Shown here: in pieces, positions 25,169 through 33,970 of the stretch
Position numbering within the stretch: the first letter of the stretch is position 1
Layout: every line of letters starts with the position of its first letter
Source of the DNA: Candidatus Izemoplasmatales bacterium
GTDB taxonomy: Bacteria; Bacillota_I; Bacilli_A; Izemoplasmatales; Hujiaoplasmataceae
Reading direction: 5' to 3'
Assembly: GCA_028691315.1 (NCBI GenBank)
Contig: JAQUZN010000012.1
Coordinates: 1-35,836, forward strand
Length of the DNA: 35,836 nt
Position numbers and translations under genes: made by a program
Notes under the pieces: model-generated
The model's database searches: none
Told to the model about the DNA's origin: nothing
What the model saw: only the letters and a program-made list of their open reading frames with translations

Positions 25169-25197
25169 TTTATAACATATTTTAAAAAAAATAACAA
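25169..25197 (-). promoter_or_regulatory. Promoter of the two-gene membrane pair
   Basis: On the minus strand: TTGTTA (25192-25197), a 17-base spacer and TATAAA (25169-25174). The 310-base gap 25131-25440 otherwise holds only the terminator at 25342-25390. I see nothing between 25198 and 25341. Confidence 0.6.
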
Positions 25198-25341
25198 TAG
25201 AGTATGTAAATATAAACCTGAAATATCCGTTTTTTCGCTAAAAATGCAGAAATTTTCTTATCAATGAGTTTAACAATAAAAACCACAGACGAGTTATCAT
25301 TTTTATCAATATTTACACAATCATATAATATTAGAAAATAA

Positions 25342-25390
25342 TAACCCTATAAGATGTTATGTATCAAGGCAACATTTTATAGGGTATATT
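25342..25390 (-). terminator. Terminator of the S41-like lipoprotein gene
   Basis: ACCCTATAAGATGTT (25344-25358) pairs with AACATTTTATAGGGT (25371-25385): 15 pairs with one G-T wobble and a 12-base loop. U-rich sequence follows on both sides. It lies about 55 bases past the stop of the protease-like gene. Confidence 0.75.
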
Positions 25391-25440
25391 TTTATCTTAA
25401 ATTACAATACATACTTGTTCTTAAGCAACTCACTTTTGTT

Positions 25441-27660
25441 TTAAGCTGGATTTTGTGCTAAATTAATTTTTTCAATTAGCAAAGCATCATCTGTTACATT
25501 ATACATAAAATAATCTACTGTGACTCCATCTTCAACACTAACGTAAACATCATTTCCATTTTCGTCTTTAACGACTGTACTAAGAACATTATTCGTACTA
25601 ATCAATAGGCAAGATCCATCAGGCGTATAGATAGCTCCAATAGAGGATGCTCCACCACTTGAATTTTTACCAAGAATGGTTGCAATGCCTAATTCTTTTG
25701 CCATAGAAGTCATTAAGTTTGCTGCACTGAAAGTCACGCTTGAAGTTAAAATGAACCAGTTATAATCGTATGGAACATAATCACTTTCAATGAAATACGT
25801 AACTGCTGATCCATCTGCAGGATTTTGAGAATGATATTGAATAGGTTCATCGGTCATATAACCAAAGATTCTTAAAACCGCTCCAACATTTCCTCCTGTA
25901 TTAAAGGAAAGATCAATTACAACGTTTAAAACTGTTTCAGGTAATTTATCTAGGGTTGCCTTAAATGCATCTGGCGTATCGATAGTAAATCCAGTGATGT
26001 AGATAATCGCCGTTTTACCATCATCGATAACACGATACTCAGGAATATCTGAATCAGAATATCCACCAAATTTTGTAGTTAATAAATCTTGCATACCCCA
26101 AAAGCCATTATAAAATGTCATTGTTTTAGATCCCAAATCACTTTGATAAAGTGTGATATCAAATGGTTCTTCATAATAACCGGTAAATACATGTGATGTA
26201 TGAAGATCATCCATTTCATATGCAACTTCAAATATTGCACGATAGAATCCTGTATCAGAATAAGTTAACAAATTTTGTGCTTGAGCAGATAAAATCTCGT
26301 AGAAAGAAGATACATCATACGTATTTCTTAATCCATAGAAATAATCCATTGTTAACGCAAGAAAATTATAACTTGCCCATCGAATATCAGTAGGAACAGT
26401 TAGTGAATTCAAAGAACTAGTCCGAATTTGTTCTTGTAAAGCGATATCAGCTTCATCACTACTGCTAATAGAGAAAGTATCAATTCCCCAAAGTTTTTCA
26501 CCATTGTAATAAACATCATAATATACACCACCAGCAAATAATAAATCTGTGACATGGAATGGCATTAAGTAGTAAGTAGTTTCTCCATCATTATATATAA
26601 CTAAATCAAAATTATAATATCCAAGTGGAATCGTTACTTCATTTCCATCCACATAAGCGGCATCAACATAGTTCAATCCTTCGCCATAATCTGAGGTAGT
26701 ATCAGCTACGTAGTTTTCAAAGAAATCAAATGTGTTTACAGTAAACGTATTTAGCGTAAAATCTATATAAGCAGAATAAGTTTCAGAAACAATCGATCCA
26801 TCAAAATCTTCATATTCCACGGTATAGACAACGCTTAGACCATCTTCTCCTACAGGTGTAACTTCGATGATATCAGACTGAATAGCCCCACTGATTAAAT
26901 TAATAAACGTTTGAATATCAATATAAGGTAAATTTCCATTATCCATATAGAATAATTTTACTGCATCTTGACTAGGAACAACATATTCTTCAGAAGTACC
27001 TTCAAACGGAACTTCAACAACAGATGTCACTCCATTAACTTCTTCGCGTCCTTGAACTACTACTTCAAATGGGACATAAGTAGAGAAAGTTCCATTTACA
27101 AATTTAGCTGTAAGTGTTACTGTCACAGGTCCATATCCAATTCCAGGTTGAATCACATATCCTTTTTTTGTTATAACGTCAGGACGATTTGTTTTCCAAG
27201 TAATTTTTGAACCATTAGCCCCCGATAAAGGAAGCGCTAAATTATCAACGTCTAGTTGAACACTTGCAATATCCTGTAATGCTTTTACTTCATCTGGTCC
27301 AATAACAACTGATACCGTAAAATTAGCTATTACATTATGTCCTGCCGTATCCGTAACAGAAATTACTATTGGATAGTCTCCAGCAGTTGTAAGGTCCACT
27401 TCACCCTCTACAAGAATATTTGAAGTTAAATCTCCATCTTCAGAGTCGGTAACGCTAACTCCTTCAAGCAAATTAATAGTTTCTACTCCATGAATCACTG
27501 ATACATCTTGAACTCCCGAAAAGACTGGAGCATAATCAACAGTCGTTACTTCCGAAGAGGTTGTTGAAGTAGTTGTCGTAGTCGTTGTCTTACCAAGGTC
27601 ACATCCGACTAGCCCAAAGAATAATAATAACGCAAAAAATAACATAAATAATTTTTTCAT
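25441..27660 (-). CDS. S41-like peptidase lipoprotein with Ig-like domains
   Basis: 739 aa. The lipoprotein signal peptide ends in FFGLVGC (C20), followed by a Thr/Ser linker. A DUF5011-type Ig-like domain spans about 44-120 (VTDSEDGDLTSNI; TTAGDYPIVISVTDTAGH). A second, bacterial Ig-like module spans about 127-203 (ITWKTNRPDVI). The C-terminal half is a tail-specific-protease-like fold: DDLHTSH (H487/H490), VVIDLSFNTGGNVG, and VTFSAANLM with probable nucleophile S645, then GKNSSGGASSIG. The Lys used by CtpA-type enzymes 25 residues after the Ser is Gly here, so a tricorn/IRBP-like Ser-His arrangement is more likely. It is anchored outside the membrane. Start ATG behind AAGGGTGA, with its own promoter. 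Confidence 0.85.
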   Translation of the reverse strand: MKKLFMLFFALLLFFGLVGCDLGKTTTTTTTSTTSSEVTTVDYAPVFSGVQDVSVIHGVETINLLEGVSVTDSEDGDLTSNILVEGEVDLTTAGDYPIVISVTDTAGHNVIANFTVSVVIGPDEVKALQDIASVQLDVDNLALPLSGANGSKITWKTNRPDVITKKGYVIQPGIGYGPVTVTLTAKFVNGTFSTYVPFEVVVQGREEVNGVTSVVEVPFEGTSEEYVVPSQDAVKLFYMDNGNLPYIDIQTFINLISGAIQSDIIEVTPVGEDGLSVVYTVEYEDFDGSIVSETYSAYIDFTLNTFTVNTFDFFENYVADTTSDYGEGLNYVDAAYVDGNEVTIPLGYYNFDLVIYNDGETTYYLMPFHVTDLLFAGGVYYDVYYNGEKLWGIDTFSISSSDEADIALQEQIRTSSLNSLTVPTDIRWASYNFLALTMDYFYGLRNTYDVSSFYEILSAQAQNLLTYSDTGFYRAIFEVAYEMDDLHTSHVFTGYYEEPFDITLYQSDLGSKTMTFYNGFWGMQDLLTTKFGGYSDSDIPEYRVIDDGKTAIIYITGFTIDTPDAFKATLDKLPETVLNVVIDLSFNTGGNVGAVLRIFGYMTDEPIQYHSQNPADGSAVTYFIESDYVPYDYNWFILTSSVTFSAANLMTSMAKELGIATILGKNSSGGASSIGAIYTPDGSCLLISTNNVLSTVVKDENGNDVYVSVEDGVTVDYFMYNVTDDALLIEKINLAQNPA

Positions 27661-27740
27661 AATTCACTTTTCACCCTTATCCGTTTCTTTAATCAATAGT
27701 TTTGCCGTAATCAAATAAAACCTATTGAAAAATTTAGTTA

Positions 27741-27769
27741 ATTATATATCATTTGCCTTTCAAAAACAA
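27741..27769 (-). promoter_or_regulatory. Promoter of the S41-like lipoprotein gene
   Basis: On the minus strand: TTGTTT (27764-27769), a 17-base spacer and TATAAT (27741-27746). Confidence 0.65.
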
Positions 27770-27835
27770 TGCTTTATCTCCAAAAAAATCATTTTTATGC
27801 AGTCAGCGTTTTCACAAAATAGTAAAAGCTATCCA

Positions 27836-28519
27836 CTATAAATTAAATTTACTAAATATACCAAAATTAGGCTTTTGTTCGAAAGACATCAACTCTTGGG
27901 TAATTGGGTGAGGAAAAGACAACCCATACGCAAAAAGAGCAATTGTTTTCGATTCAGTTGTTGAACCATATTTTTTGTCTCCAACCAAAGGAGCATTTAT
28001 TAAAGAGAACTGTTTACGGATTTGATGAAATCTACCTGTATACAGTATTATATCAACTAGTGAAAAGTTTTTTTGGTTTATTTGAATAGAATCAAGCACC
28101 TTATAGTGAAGCAATGCTTGTTTGCCATCAAACTCATTCGAACTAAAACTTATTCTTTCATCCTCATCTTTAGACAGATAGTCTTCTAATGTTACTTCAG
28201 AACCCACTGTTAAAGATGCCTCAACAACAGCATAATACTTTTTATGGAATAACTTATCTCTTATACTTTTAGATAATCTAGAAGCGCCTTTAGATGTTTT
28301 AGCAAAAGCCATAATTCCTCCAACATTTAAATCAAGCCGGTGTACCAAGCCTAAAAATACATTTCCTGGTTTACTGTATTTCGCTTTTAAGTATTCTTTT
28401 CCAATCGTAAGCATATCAGGTAAGTTTTTGTCACCAGGTTGAGATAATACTCCAGGTGGTTTTAAGCACACCAAAAGATGATTGTCCTCAAAAATAACAT
28501 TTAATTGGTCATTATTCAT
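27836..28519 (-). CDS. RluA family RNA pseudouridine synthase
   Basis: 227 aa from the chosen start. It belongs to the RluA/YqcB-like family that isomerises uridine in rRNA or tRNA. The catalytic motif is HRLDLNVGG (family HRLDxxTxG), with catalytic Asp at 63. VIFEDNHLLVCLKPPGVLSQPG opens the catalytic domain, and YTGRFHQIRKQFS and GDKKYG occupy the typical later positions. There is no S4 domain and the protein is short, like the TruC/YqcB-type members. The start is ATG at 28517-28519, 9 bases from GGAGG; the ATG two codons earlier is only 3 bases from it. It lies 20 bases after the ZIP gene, probably in one operon. The target site cannot be predicted. Confidence 0.92.
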   Translation of the reverse strand: MNNDQLNVIFEDNHLLVCLKPPGVLSQPGDKNLPDMLTIGKEYLKAKYSKPGNVFLGLVHRLDLNVGGIMAFAKTSKGASRLSKSIRDKLFHKKYYAVVEASLTVGSEVTLEDYLSKDEDERISFSSNEFDGKQALLHYKVLDSIQINQKNFSLVDIILYTGRFHQIRKQFSLINAPLVGDKKYGSTTESKTIALFAYGLSFPHPITQELMSFEQKPNFGIFSKFNL

Positions 28520-28539
28520 GTGCATATTCCTCCATTTTT

Positions 28540-29337
28540 TTATGACAATGCAACATCCAAAATCATCATGACAACAAATCCAGCCATGACAGCCAAAGTT
28601 CCGACATTAGAATGTTCTCCTAACTGTGCTTCCGGAATTAATTCTTCGACAACGACATAAATCATTGCTCCAGCTGCGAATGCAAGAAACCAAGGCATTA
28701 TCGATGTCAAATGCGACGCAAGAATTAACCCTATTACTGCAAAAACAGGTTCCACTGCTCCGCTTAACATTCCATAAATAAATGATTTAAAAGTAGTCGC
28801 TCCTTCTTGCTTTAGAGGAAGCGAAATCGCTGCGCCTTCAGGAAAGTTTTGAATACCAATTCCAAGAGCGAGTCCGAATGCGCTAGCGATTGCAATCGTT
28901 GATCCTGATTGCATAGAAAGACCAAATGCTAGTCCAACTGCCAACCCTTCTGGGATATTATGTAAAGTCACGGCAAAAACTAACATTGTCGTCCTTTTAA
29001 AAGATGATTTCAAACCTTCAGGACGGTCATCTCCAATATGAAGATGAGGAAGTAAACTATCCACCAGCAATAGAAATAATCCTCCACCGATAAATCCGAT
29101 TGTCGCAGGCACCCAACCAATTAGTCCTTGATTTGTTGCTTCTTCAATCGAGGGGATCAAAAGCGACCAAACAGAGGCAGCAATCATTACTCCTGCCGCA
29201 AAGCCTAAGAATATCCGTTTGAATTTATCACTCATAGAATTTCTAAAAAAGAAAACCATTGCAGCACCAGATGTAGTCATTAAAAAAATAAATGAAATCC
29301 CAATAAATGTTGTCCAGTTGTCTGTTAAATTTGCCAT
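28540..29337 (-). CDS. ZIP family metal transporter (ZupT-like)
   Basis: 265 aa, about eight transmembrane helices. The two metal-binding helices are clear: LHNIPEG (125-131) and QNFPEG (163-168), the ZIP signature, with a third acidic motif in VVEELIPEA. A His/Asp-containing cytoplasmic loop lies at about 97-110 (PHLHIGDD). ZIP proteins bring zinc, and often iron or manganese, into the cytoplasm. Start ATG behind AAGGAGG. It lies 12 bases after the GNAT gene in the same direction. No Fur/Zur-like box was recognised. Confidence 0.93.
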   Translation of the reverse strand: MANLTDNWTTFIGISFIFLMTTSGAAMVFFFRNSMSDKFKRIFLGFAAGVMIAASVWSLLIPSIEEATNQGLIGWVPATIGFIGGGLFLLLVDSLLPHLHIGDDRPEGLKSSFKRTTMLVFAVTLHNIPEGLAVGLAFGLSMQSGSTIAIASAFGLALGIGIQNFPEGAAISLPLKQEGATTFKSFIYGMLSGAVEPVFAVIGLILASHLTSIMPWFLAFAAGAMIYVVVEELIPEAQLGEHSNVGTLAVMAGFVVMMILDVALS

Positions 29338-29349
29338 ATAATTCCTCCT

Positions 29350-30459
29350 TTATTGATAATTCAAGTTGTTGACCCAAACAAATGGAATTGGAAATAATTT
29401 AGCTAGTATTTTCGATAATTGCCCATCTATAGCTAAATCAATCATTTCATTTGATGGGCCTAATATCAATTGGTTTAATTGATATATATCTAGCACTAGT
29501 TTTTTTGATTCTTGATACTGAAAAAAGAAGTTACTTTCTTGAAAGCCATAGGTAAGTTTTTGAATTTCAAGATTTGATAACTTAGATTGCATATAAGGTT
29601 GCAAGTCTTTCATAAATCCAAGAAAATCAACTATCTTTAAACTAGCATATAAATCTGTCATCTGCGATGGAACCGAGTCTAAATACGAGTTAATCACATC
29701 GGTTGGGTCTGCAAGGATAGTTAAATTAAACTTCTTATATTGTCTCAAAATAATCGGAATTGCATTAACAATTGTTTCTCTATCTCCGGCATACTCTTTT
29801 ACTAATAATGTTCTTTTTCCAAAAGTTCTATTAACAATAATATACCCTTTTACTTGATGATTAGAAAGCAATAAAATAATTGGATAATCGGCAAACGTAT
29901 CAGGATATGTTTGCCCTTTTAGAAGTTGCTCAAACTCTTCTCTTGTACGTAAAAAACATAAAGTTTCATTTTGATATATTTTAAATATTTCATCCAAATA
30001 TTGATTGCTATATTCTACTAATTCAATGTTTCCTTTGTTTTTTAACGAATTTCTATTTATAATCCTTGCGACAACATTTCCAACTTTTTTAGAACCAAAC
30101 CGGTTATATATTCCACCATCTCCAGAGATAATGGCAATTCGAATATTTTCTTCGAGCATTTTCTTTTCTACTAGCACTAATAGTCTTGAAGCCAGTGATT
30201 GTTTACGATAATTTTCGTTTGTACAAACCGAACCAATTGACCCAACCTTTGTCGTAAAATTATTTAATCTAACTGTAGCTGGATAATAGTTCACCATAGA
30301 AACAACTTGACCTTCTTCTGATGCGACAAAAATTCGATCTGTGTTTTGTTCGCCAAGCAGTAAATGAAATTGCTCAGCCATGTTTCCTTTAAATGTTTTT
30401 ACTGACAAATTTAGAGCACTTTTATGTTCGCTTTTTAAACAACTTCTTAGTTCAAGCAT
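29350..30459 (-). CDS. GNAT family N-acetyltransferase, Eis-like
   Basis: 369 aa, close to the Eis/enhanced-intracellular-survival family length (two tandem GNAT domains plus a sterol-carrier-like C-terminal domain). The N-terminal GNAT core is visible: VKTFKGN, FVASEEGQVVSMVNYYPATVRL, then IGSVCTNENYRKQSLASRLL. The last contains the acetyl-CoA pyrophosphate loop, which reads YRKQSLA rather than the common RxxGxA. The second half, with ILLLSNHQVKGYIIVNR, looks like a second GNAT lobe. The substrate is unknown. The ATG at 30457-30459 overlaps the end of the oxidoreductase gene by 8 bases, with AAGGA upstream. Confidence 0.8.
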   Translation of the reverse strand: MLELRSCLKSEHKSALNLSVKTFKGNMAEQFHLLLGEQNTDRIFVASEEGQVVSMVNYYPATVRLNNFTTKVGSIGSVCTNENYRKQSLASRLLVLVEKKMLEENIRIAIISGDGGIYNRFGSKKVGNVVARIINRNSLKNKGNIELVEYSNQYLDEIFKIYQNETLCFLRTREEFEQLLKGQTYPDTFADYPIILLLSNHQVKGYIIVNRTFGKRTLLVKEYAGDRETIVNAIPIILRQYKKFNLTILADPTDVINSYLDSVPSQMTDLYASLKIVDFLGFMKDLQPYMQSKLSNLEIQKLTYGFQESNFFFQYQESKKLVLDIYQLNQLILGPSNEMIDLAIDGQLSKILAKLFPIPFVWVNNLNYQ

Positions 30460-31705
30460 TTTTTTTAATGTCCTTTACATATTGAATAAAATCAATTGAT
30501 TTTGACTCCAGCCTTGATTTTTCAGCAGCGAAAGCTAACAAATGTGACATCACAGAAGCTTCATCGCTTGCAATTTCTTGATTGTCACCAATCTCTATCA
30601 GTCTAACAAAAGCTTTCATAATTCCATAATCTCCACCACCATGACCGTAATCAAGTGTTTCTAGGTGAATAACTTCAGGGATATCGTTTCCAAAAGTGTA
30701 GATTTCAATTTCTTGTTTGTCCATGTGTCCTCTTATTTCACCAAGTGTACCCATCAGTTTGATCGTTCTTGTATTTTCATGGGTAAAAGCTGTCATCGTA
30801 AAAGAAGCTGTCATTTGATTTTCAAATTCAATAATAACAACTTGGTGGTCAACAACATCATTATCAGAACGATATACACATCGTCCATACGGCCCTTTTT
30901 TTAAAGCTGCTAAAATGTCTTCATCCGTCATTTTATTGGAAACGGGTAATTTCATCCAATCGGGAGCATTTAAATATACTTTAGGCGCAAAATATGCACA
31001 TTCTGACTCTTTAGGGCATCCATCCATACAATATTTAGGAGCCCCAATAGGAGCAGAAGATTCTTTGAAATAAGACAAAGATCCAAACGATGCGACTTTT
31101 ATTGGTGTAGAATTTGATAGCCAATACAAAATATCTAAATCATGGCATGATTTAGCAAGAATCATTGGAGATGATGTTTCTACATTACGCCAATTTCCTC
31201 TAACATAGCTATGAGCCTGGTGCCAAAAAGAAACGTTTTCATTATGTTGGATAGTCATTAAACTTCCAATTTTACCACTATCAACTAGTTCTTTAATTGC
31301 TGAAAAGAACTGAGTATAGCGAAGTACATGCCCAATCATTAATTTTCTATTTTCTTTTTTTGCAATTTCTTCTAACAATACACAATCTTCTGGATAAACA
31401 GCCATCGGTTTTTCCAAAAAAACGTCATACCCTTTTTTGAGCGCTAATTTTGCTGGTTGAATATGAAGTGTATCTTGTGTACAGATAAAACACGTATCTG
31501 CCATTTTTGGGAGTCGAAGAATTTCTTCATACGAAGAAAACTGATTCTCTGGGGCAATCCCATGTCTATAACTAAAGTACATTCTTCGTTCAATATCTGG
31601 ATCTGCCACAGCAATAAATTTAATATCATTCGGATTTTTTATGGCATATTCACCATAAGCACCAATACCTCTTCCACCTGCACCAATTAATATTGCTTTT
31701 ATCAT
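30452..31705 (-). CDS. Gfo/Idh/MocA family oxidoreductase
   Basis: 417 aa from the chosen start. The NAD(P)-binding Rossmann fold opens with ILIGAGGRGIG (5-15), followed by VADPD and the EKP motif (98-100), whose Lys is catalytic in the family. The AKSCHDLDILYWL segment (184-196) carries the usual Lys/His/Asp substrate-site residues. A Cys cluster CMDGCPKESEC (C226, C230, C236) lies in an insert and may bind a metal. The family oxidises sugars, inositols or related polyols; the substrate is not evident. The start is ATG at 31703-31705 behind AAGGGTGA. Residues further upstream in the open frame precede the Rossmann fold and are rejected. It is first in an oxidoreductase-GNAT-ZIP-RluA run. Confidence 0.92.
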   Translation of the reverse strand: MIKAILIGAGGRGIGAYGEYAIKNPNDIKFIAVADPDIERRMYFSYRHGIAPENQFSSYEEILRLPKMADTCFICTQDTLHIQPAKLALKKGYDVFLEKPMAVYPEDCVLLEEIAKKENRKLMIGHVLRYTQFFSAIKELVDSGKIGSLMTIQHNENVSFWHQAHSYVRGNWRNVETSSPMILAKSCHDLDILYWLSNSTPIKVASFGSLSYFKESSAPIGAPKYCMDGCPKESECAYFAPKVYLNAPDWMKLPVSNKMTDEDILAALKKGPYGRCVYRSDNDVVDHQVVIIEFENQMTASFTMTAFTHENTRTIKLMGTLGEIRGHMDKQEIEIYTFGNDIPEVIHLETLDYGHGGGDYGIMKAFVRLIEIGDNQEIASDEASVMSHLLAFAAEKSRLESKSIDFIQYVKDIKKNA

Positions 31706-31756
31706 AATTATCACCCTTCCCAATAGTATTTTATCACAATTATATCTGTTTTTTGA

Positions 31757-31794
31757 ACAAAATAAAAAACTAAGCATTCAAATTTGCTTAGTTT
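31757..31794 (-). terminator. Terminator of aspS
   Basis: AAACTAAGCA / TGCTTAGTTT (31767-31794), a perfect 10-bp stem with an 8-base loop. It is followed on the minus strand by TTTTTTATTTT. It lies 7 bases past the aspS stop. Confidence 0.9.
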
Positions 31795-31800
31795 GTTTTA

Positions 31801-33126
31801 TTAAGGATTTACGCGGTTTGGTCCTCGGTATAATAACGTCACATCTCTGATGCTTTCAACATCAAATAATCTCATTAAAAATCTGGATAACCCAAATCCA
31901 AATCCGCCATGTGGTGGAACTCCATATCGGAAAAAGTTAACATAAAAATCGAGTGGTTCAAGTGACATTCCTTTTTGAAGAATTTGCTTACTTAAGACGT
32001 CTACTCTATGCTCTCTTTGTGCACCAGTAGTAATTTCAATTCCACGGTACAAAAGGTCAAAACTCTTTGTCAATCCTGTTTTCTCATCTAACATGTGGTA
32101 AAAAGGTCTTGCTTCAAAAGGATAGTCAATGATAAAAACAAAATCAGAGTTTAATTTCTTTTTTGCATATAATCCAATCAATTCTTCTTCTTTTCGATCA
32201 AAATCAAATTCTTTTTCACCGGTATATTTATAAGTTTCTTGGATGATTTTCTTTGCCTCTAAAAAAGGAATTCTTGGAAACGGCGTTTCATTCAAGAAAA
32301 TTTCTTGATTAAATAATCGTTTGAAATCATCATCAAGCTCAGTCTTAAGTCTGAATAAAACCTTCTTGCATATCGCTTCTTCCATATCCATCACGTCATG
32401 ATGGGAATGAATCCAACTGGTTTCACAGTCAACACTTGTGAATTCTGTCGCGTGGTATGCGGTATGAGAATTTTCTGCACGGAAAGCAGGGGCAATTTCA
32501 AACACGTTATTAAAACCCGATGCCATTGCCATCTGTTTAAAAAATTGCGGTGATTGCGCTAAAAAAACGGTCTTTCCAAAATAGTCCATCTTAAATACTT
32601 CAGCTCCGGATTCAGAAGGAGTCCCGATAATTTTTGGTGTATGGATTTCGATGAAATTATGTTCTAACCAATATTCACGCATTGCCATTTCTGCTAAAGT
32701 TTGTGCCTTGAATATTAGATAATTTTTTTCAAGTCTCAAGTCTAAAAAACGATTATCAAGTCTTAATTCTTTATTAGACTTATTATTGTAATCAAGAATA
32801 TCTATTGGTAAATCGACTGCACTTAAACTAGTGACTTCAAATGCGGTAGGAATAAACTCCATTTGTCTTAATTTAACAAATTCGCTTTTTACCACTTTTC
32901 CAATCACAGAAACAGTACTTTCTTTTGTCAATGTAGCGACTAAATCATTCATCGTTTTGTTTTCATCATTCTTCTCGATTGTCACTTGAATTTTCCCAGT
33001 AGAATCACGAAGAACAACAAATTGAACAAATTGCATATCACGAATCTTATCAACGAAACCACATATTTCTAAATTACTTTCTTGTCCAGCGTAATTATCT
33101 AAATCTTTAAAATAAATTTTGTCCAT
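31801..33126 (-). CDS. aspS: Aspartate--tRNA ligase, archaeal type (probably Asp/Asn-tRNA charging)
   Basis: 441 aa, the short archaeal-type AspRS without the bacterial insertion domain. An N-terminal OB-fold anticodon-binding domain (about 1-105) precedes the class II core. Motif 2 is FRAENSHTAYHATEF. The aspartate-specific loop is FLAQSPQFFKQ; AsnRS would read TVSxQL-like there. Motif 3 is PPHGGFGFGLSRFLMR, and the protein ends in NRVNP like archaeal AspRS. In bacteria this AspRS type commonly charges both tRNA-Asp and tRNA-Asn for GatCAB amidation. Start ATG behind GAGGG, with its own promoter. An AsnRS call was considered and rejected on the SPQ loop. Confidence 0.85.
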   Translation of the reverse strand: MDKIYFKDLDNYAGQESNLEICGFVDKIRDMQFVQFVVLRDSTGKIQVTIEKNDENKTMNDLVATLTKESTVSVIGKVVKSEFVKLRQMEFIPTAFEVTSLSAVDLPIDILDYNNKSNKELRLDNRFLDLRLEKNYLIFKAQTLAEMAMREYWLEHNFIEIHTPKIIGTPSESGAEVFKMDYFGKTVFLAQSPQFFKQMAMASGFNNVFEIAPAFRAENSHTAYHATEFTSVDCETSWIHSHHDVMDMEEAICKKVLFRLKTELDDDFKRLFNQEIFLNETPFPRIPFLEAKKIIQETYKYTGEKEFDFDRKEEELIGLYAKKKLNSDFVFIIDYPFEARPFYHMLDEKTGLTKSFDLLYRGIEITTGAQREHRVDVLSKQILQKGMSLEPLDFYVNFFRYGVPPHGGFGFGLSRFLMRLFDVESIRDVTLLYRGPNRVNP

Positions 33127-33161
33127 ATAAACCCTCTTTGCTAAAAAACTTGTTAGTCCAT

Positions 33162-33190
33162 ATTATAACATACAAAGGAGGACTTATCAA
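33162..33190 (-). promoter_or_regulatory. Promoter of aspS
   Basis: On the minus strand: TTGATA (33185-33190), a 17-base spacer and TATAAT (33162-33167), with TG one base before it. Confidence 0.8.
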
Positions 33191-33268
33191 TCACGAAAAC
33201 TGGAAGTTAAAGTAAAATTGTTTTCTAAAAAATAATGTTACAATTTTTTCAAACTCCAAGCATTATAT

Positions 33269-33297
33269 TTGAATATTGTATATAATATTAGTATAAT
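33269..33297 (+). promoter_or_regulatory. Promoter of the B12-domain/ABC operon
   Basis: TTGAAT (33269-33274), a 17-base spacer and TATAAT (33292-33297). A ribosome-binding site AAGGGGTG lies about 8 bases ahead of the ATG at 33323. Confidence 0.8.
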
Positions 33298-33322
33298 TTC
33301 ATAAGAAAAGGGGTGTTTTCAA

Positions 33323-33970
33323 ATGAATTCAGACATATATTTACAGTTTGTAAAACTACTAGATCAAGAATTAAAAGATGAAGCTATTGAGTATGCTTTA
33401 TCTTTGCTTGAAACCAAAGCGGTAACCTTAAAAGAACTGTACTTACAATTATTAACGCCATCATTAACCAATTTTGTCTGTAACATTGATGATGAAGAAA
33501 TATGCATTTGGAAAGAGCATACCAGAACCTCTATTGTAAGAACTATTTTGGAGGCTTCTTATCCATATGTAATAAAAGAAAAAGTTTTAGCGAAACAAAA
33601 TCATAAGAAAGTAATGGTTGTATGCCCAAGTGAAGAATATCATGAGATTGGCGCAATCATTGCGACTAATCTTTTTAGTTTATCGGGGTTTAATTCCTTA
33701 TATATTGGCGCTAACACACCAAAAAGTGACATTATTTCTGCAATTAGGGCTTTAAGTCCAGATTATATCGCATTTAGTGTGACCAATTATTACAATATTG
33801 TTGTAATGAAAAAAATTACATCAGAAATAAAGGAGAAATTCCCAAAAATTAAAATAATTGTTGGCGGACAAGCATTTCTTCAACATGGTGCACTAGCACA
33901 AATTAACTATGACTATTATCTAGATAATATGGAAAACATTATAATTCTTGAGGGAGGAGCTAGTTTATGA
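33323..33970 (+). CDS. Stand-alone cobalamin-binding protein (CarH-like sensor domain without DNA-binding part)
   Basis: 215 aa. An N-terminal helical B12-binding-2 region (about 1-90) and a C-terminal Rossmann-like B12-binding domain (about 95-205) are visible. The cobalamin loop reads EEYHEIGA, with the probable lower-ligand His at 107 (ExHxxG, as in the light sensor CarH rather than the DxHxxG of methyltransferases). It is followed by the YIGANTP and SVTNYYN segments and VGGQA. The helical part keeps an Glu-His pair (65-66) with a nearby Trp63, though CarH's Wx9EH spacing is not kept. The MerR-type DNA-binding domain is absent. The stop overlaps the ABC permease start by 4 bases, so a role with that transporter is likely. 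Confidence 0.85.
   Translation: MNSDIYLQFVKLLDQELKDEAIEYALSLLETKAVTLKELYLQLLTPSLTNFVCNIDDEEICIWKEHTRTSIVRTILEASYPYVIKEKVLAKQNHKKVMVVCPSEEYHEIGAIIATNLFSLSGFNSLYIGANTPKSDIISAIRALSPDYIAFSVTNYYNIVVMKKITSEIKEKFPKIKIIVGGQAFLQHGALAQINYDYYLDNMENIIILEGGASL

Noticed and set aside
27770-27835. Possible terminator after the RluA-like gene
   Set aside because: AT-rich but no stem of more than a few pairs could be drawn.
31706-31777. Upstream extension of the Gfo/Idh/MocA protein
   Set aside because: The added residues precede the Rossmann motif and overlap the aspS terminator; AAGGGTGA marks the ATG at 31705.
31801-33126. Asparaginyl-tRNA synthetase
   Set aside because: The amino-acid loop reads QSPQFFKQ and the C terminus NRVNP, both of the archaeal AspRS type.
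33173-33181. AAAGGAGG on the plus strand as a ribosome-binding site
   Set aside because: No start codon opens a usable frame close behind it; it lies in the spacer of the aspS promoter.
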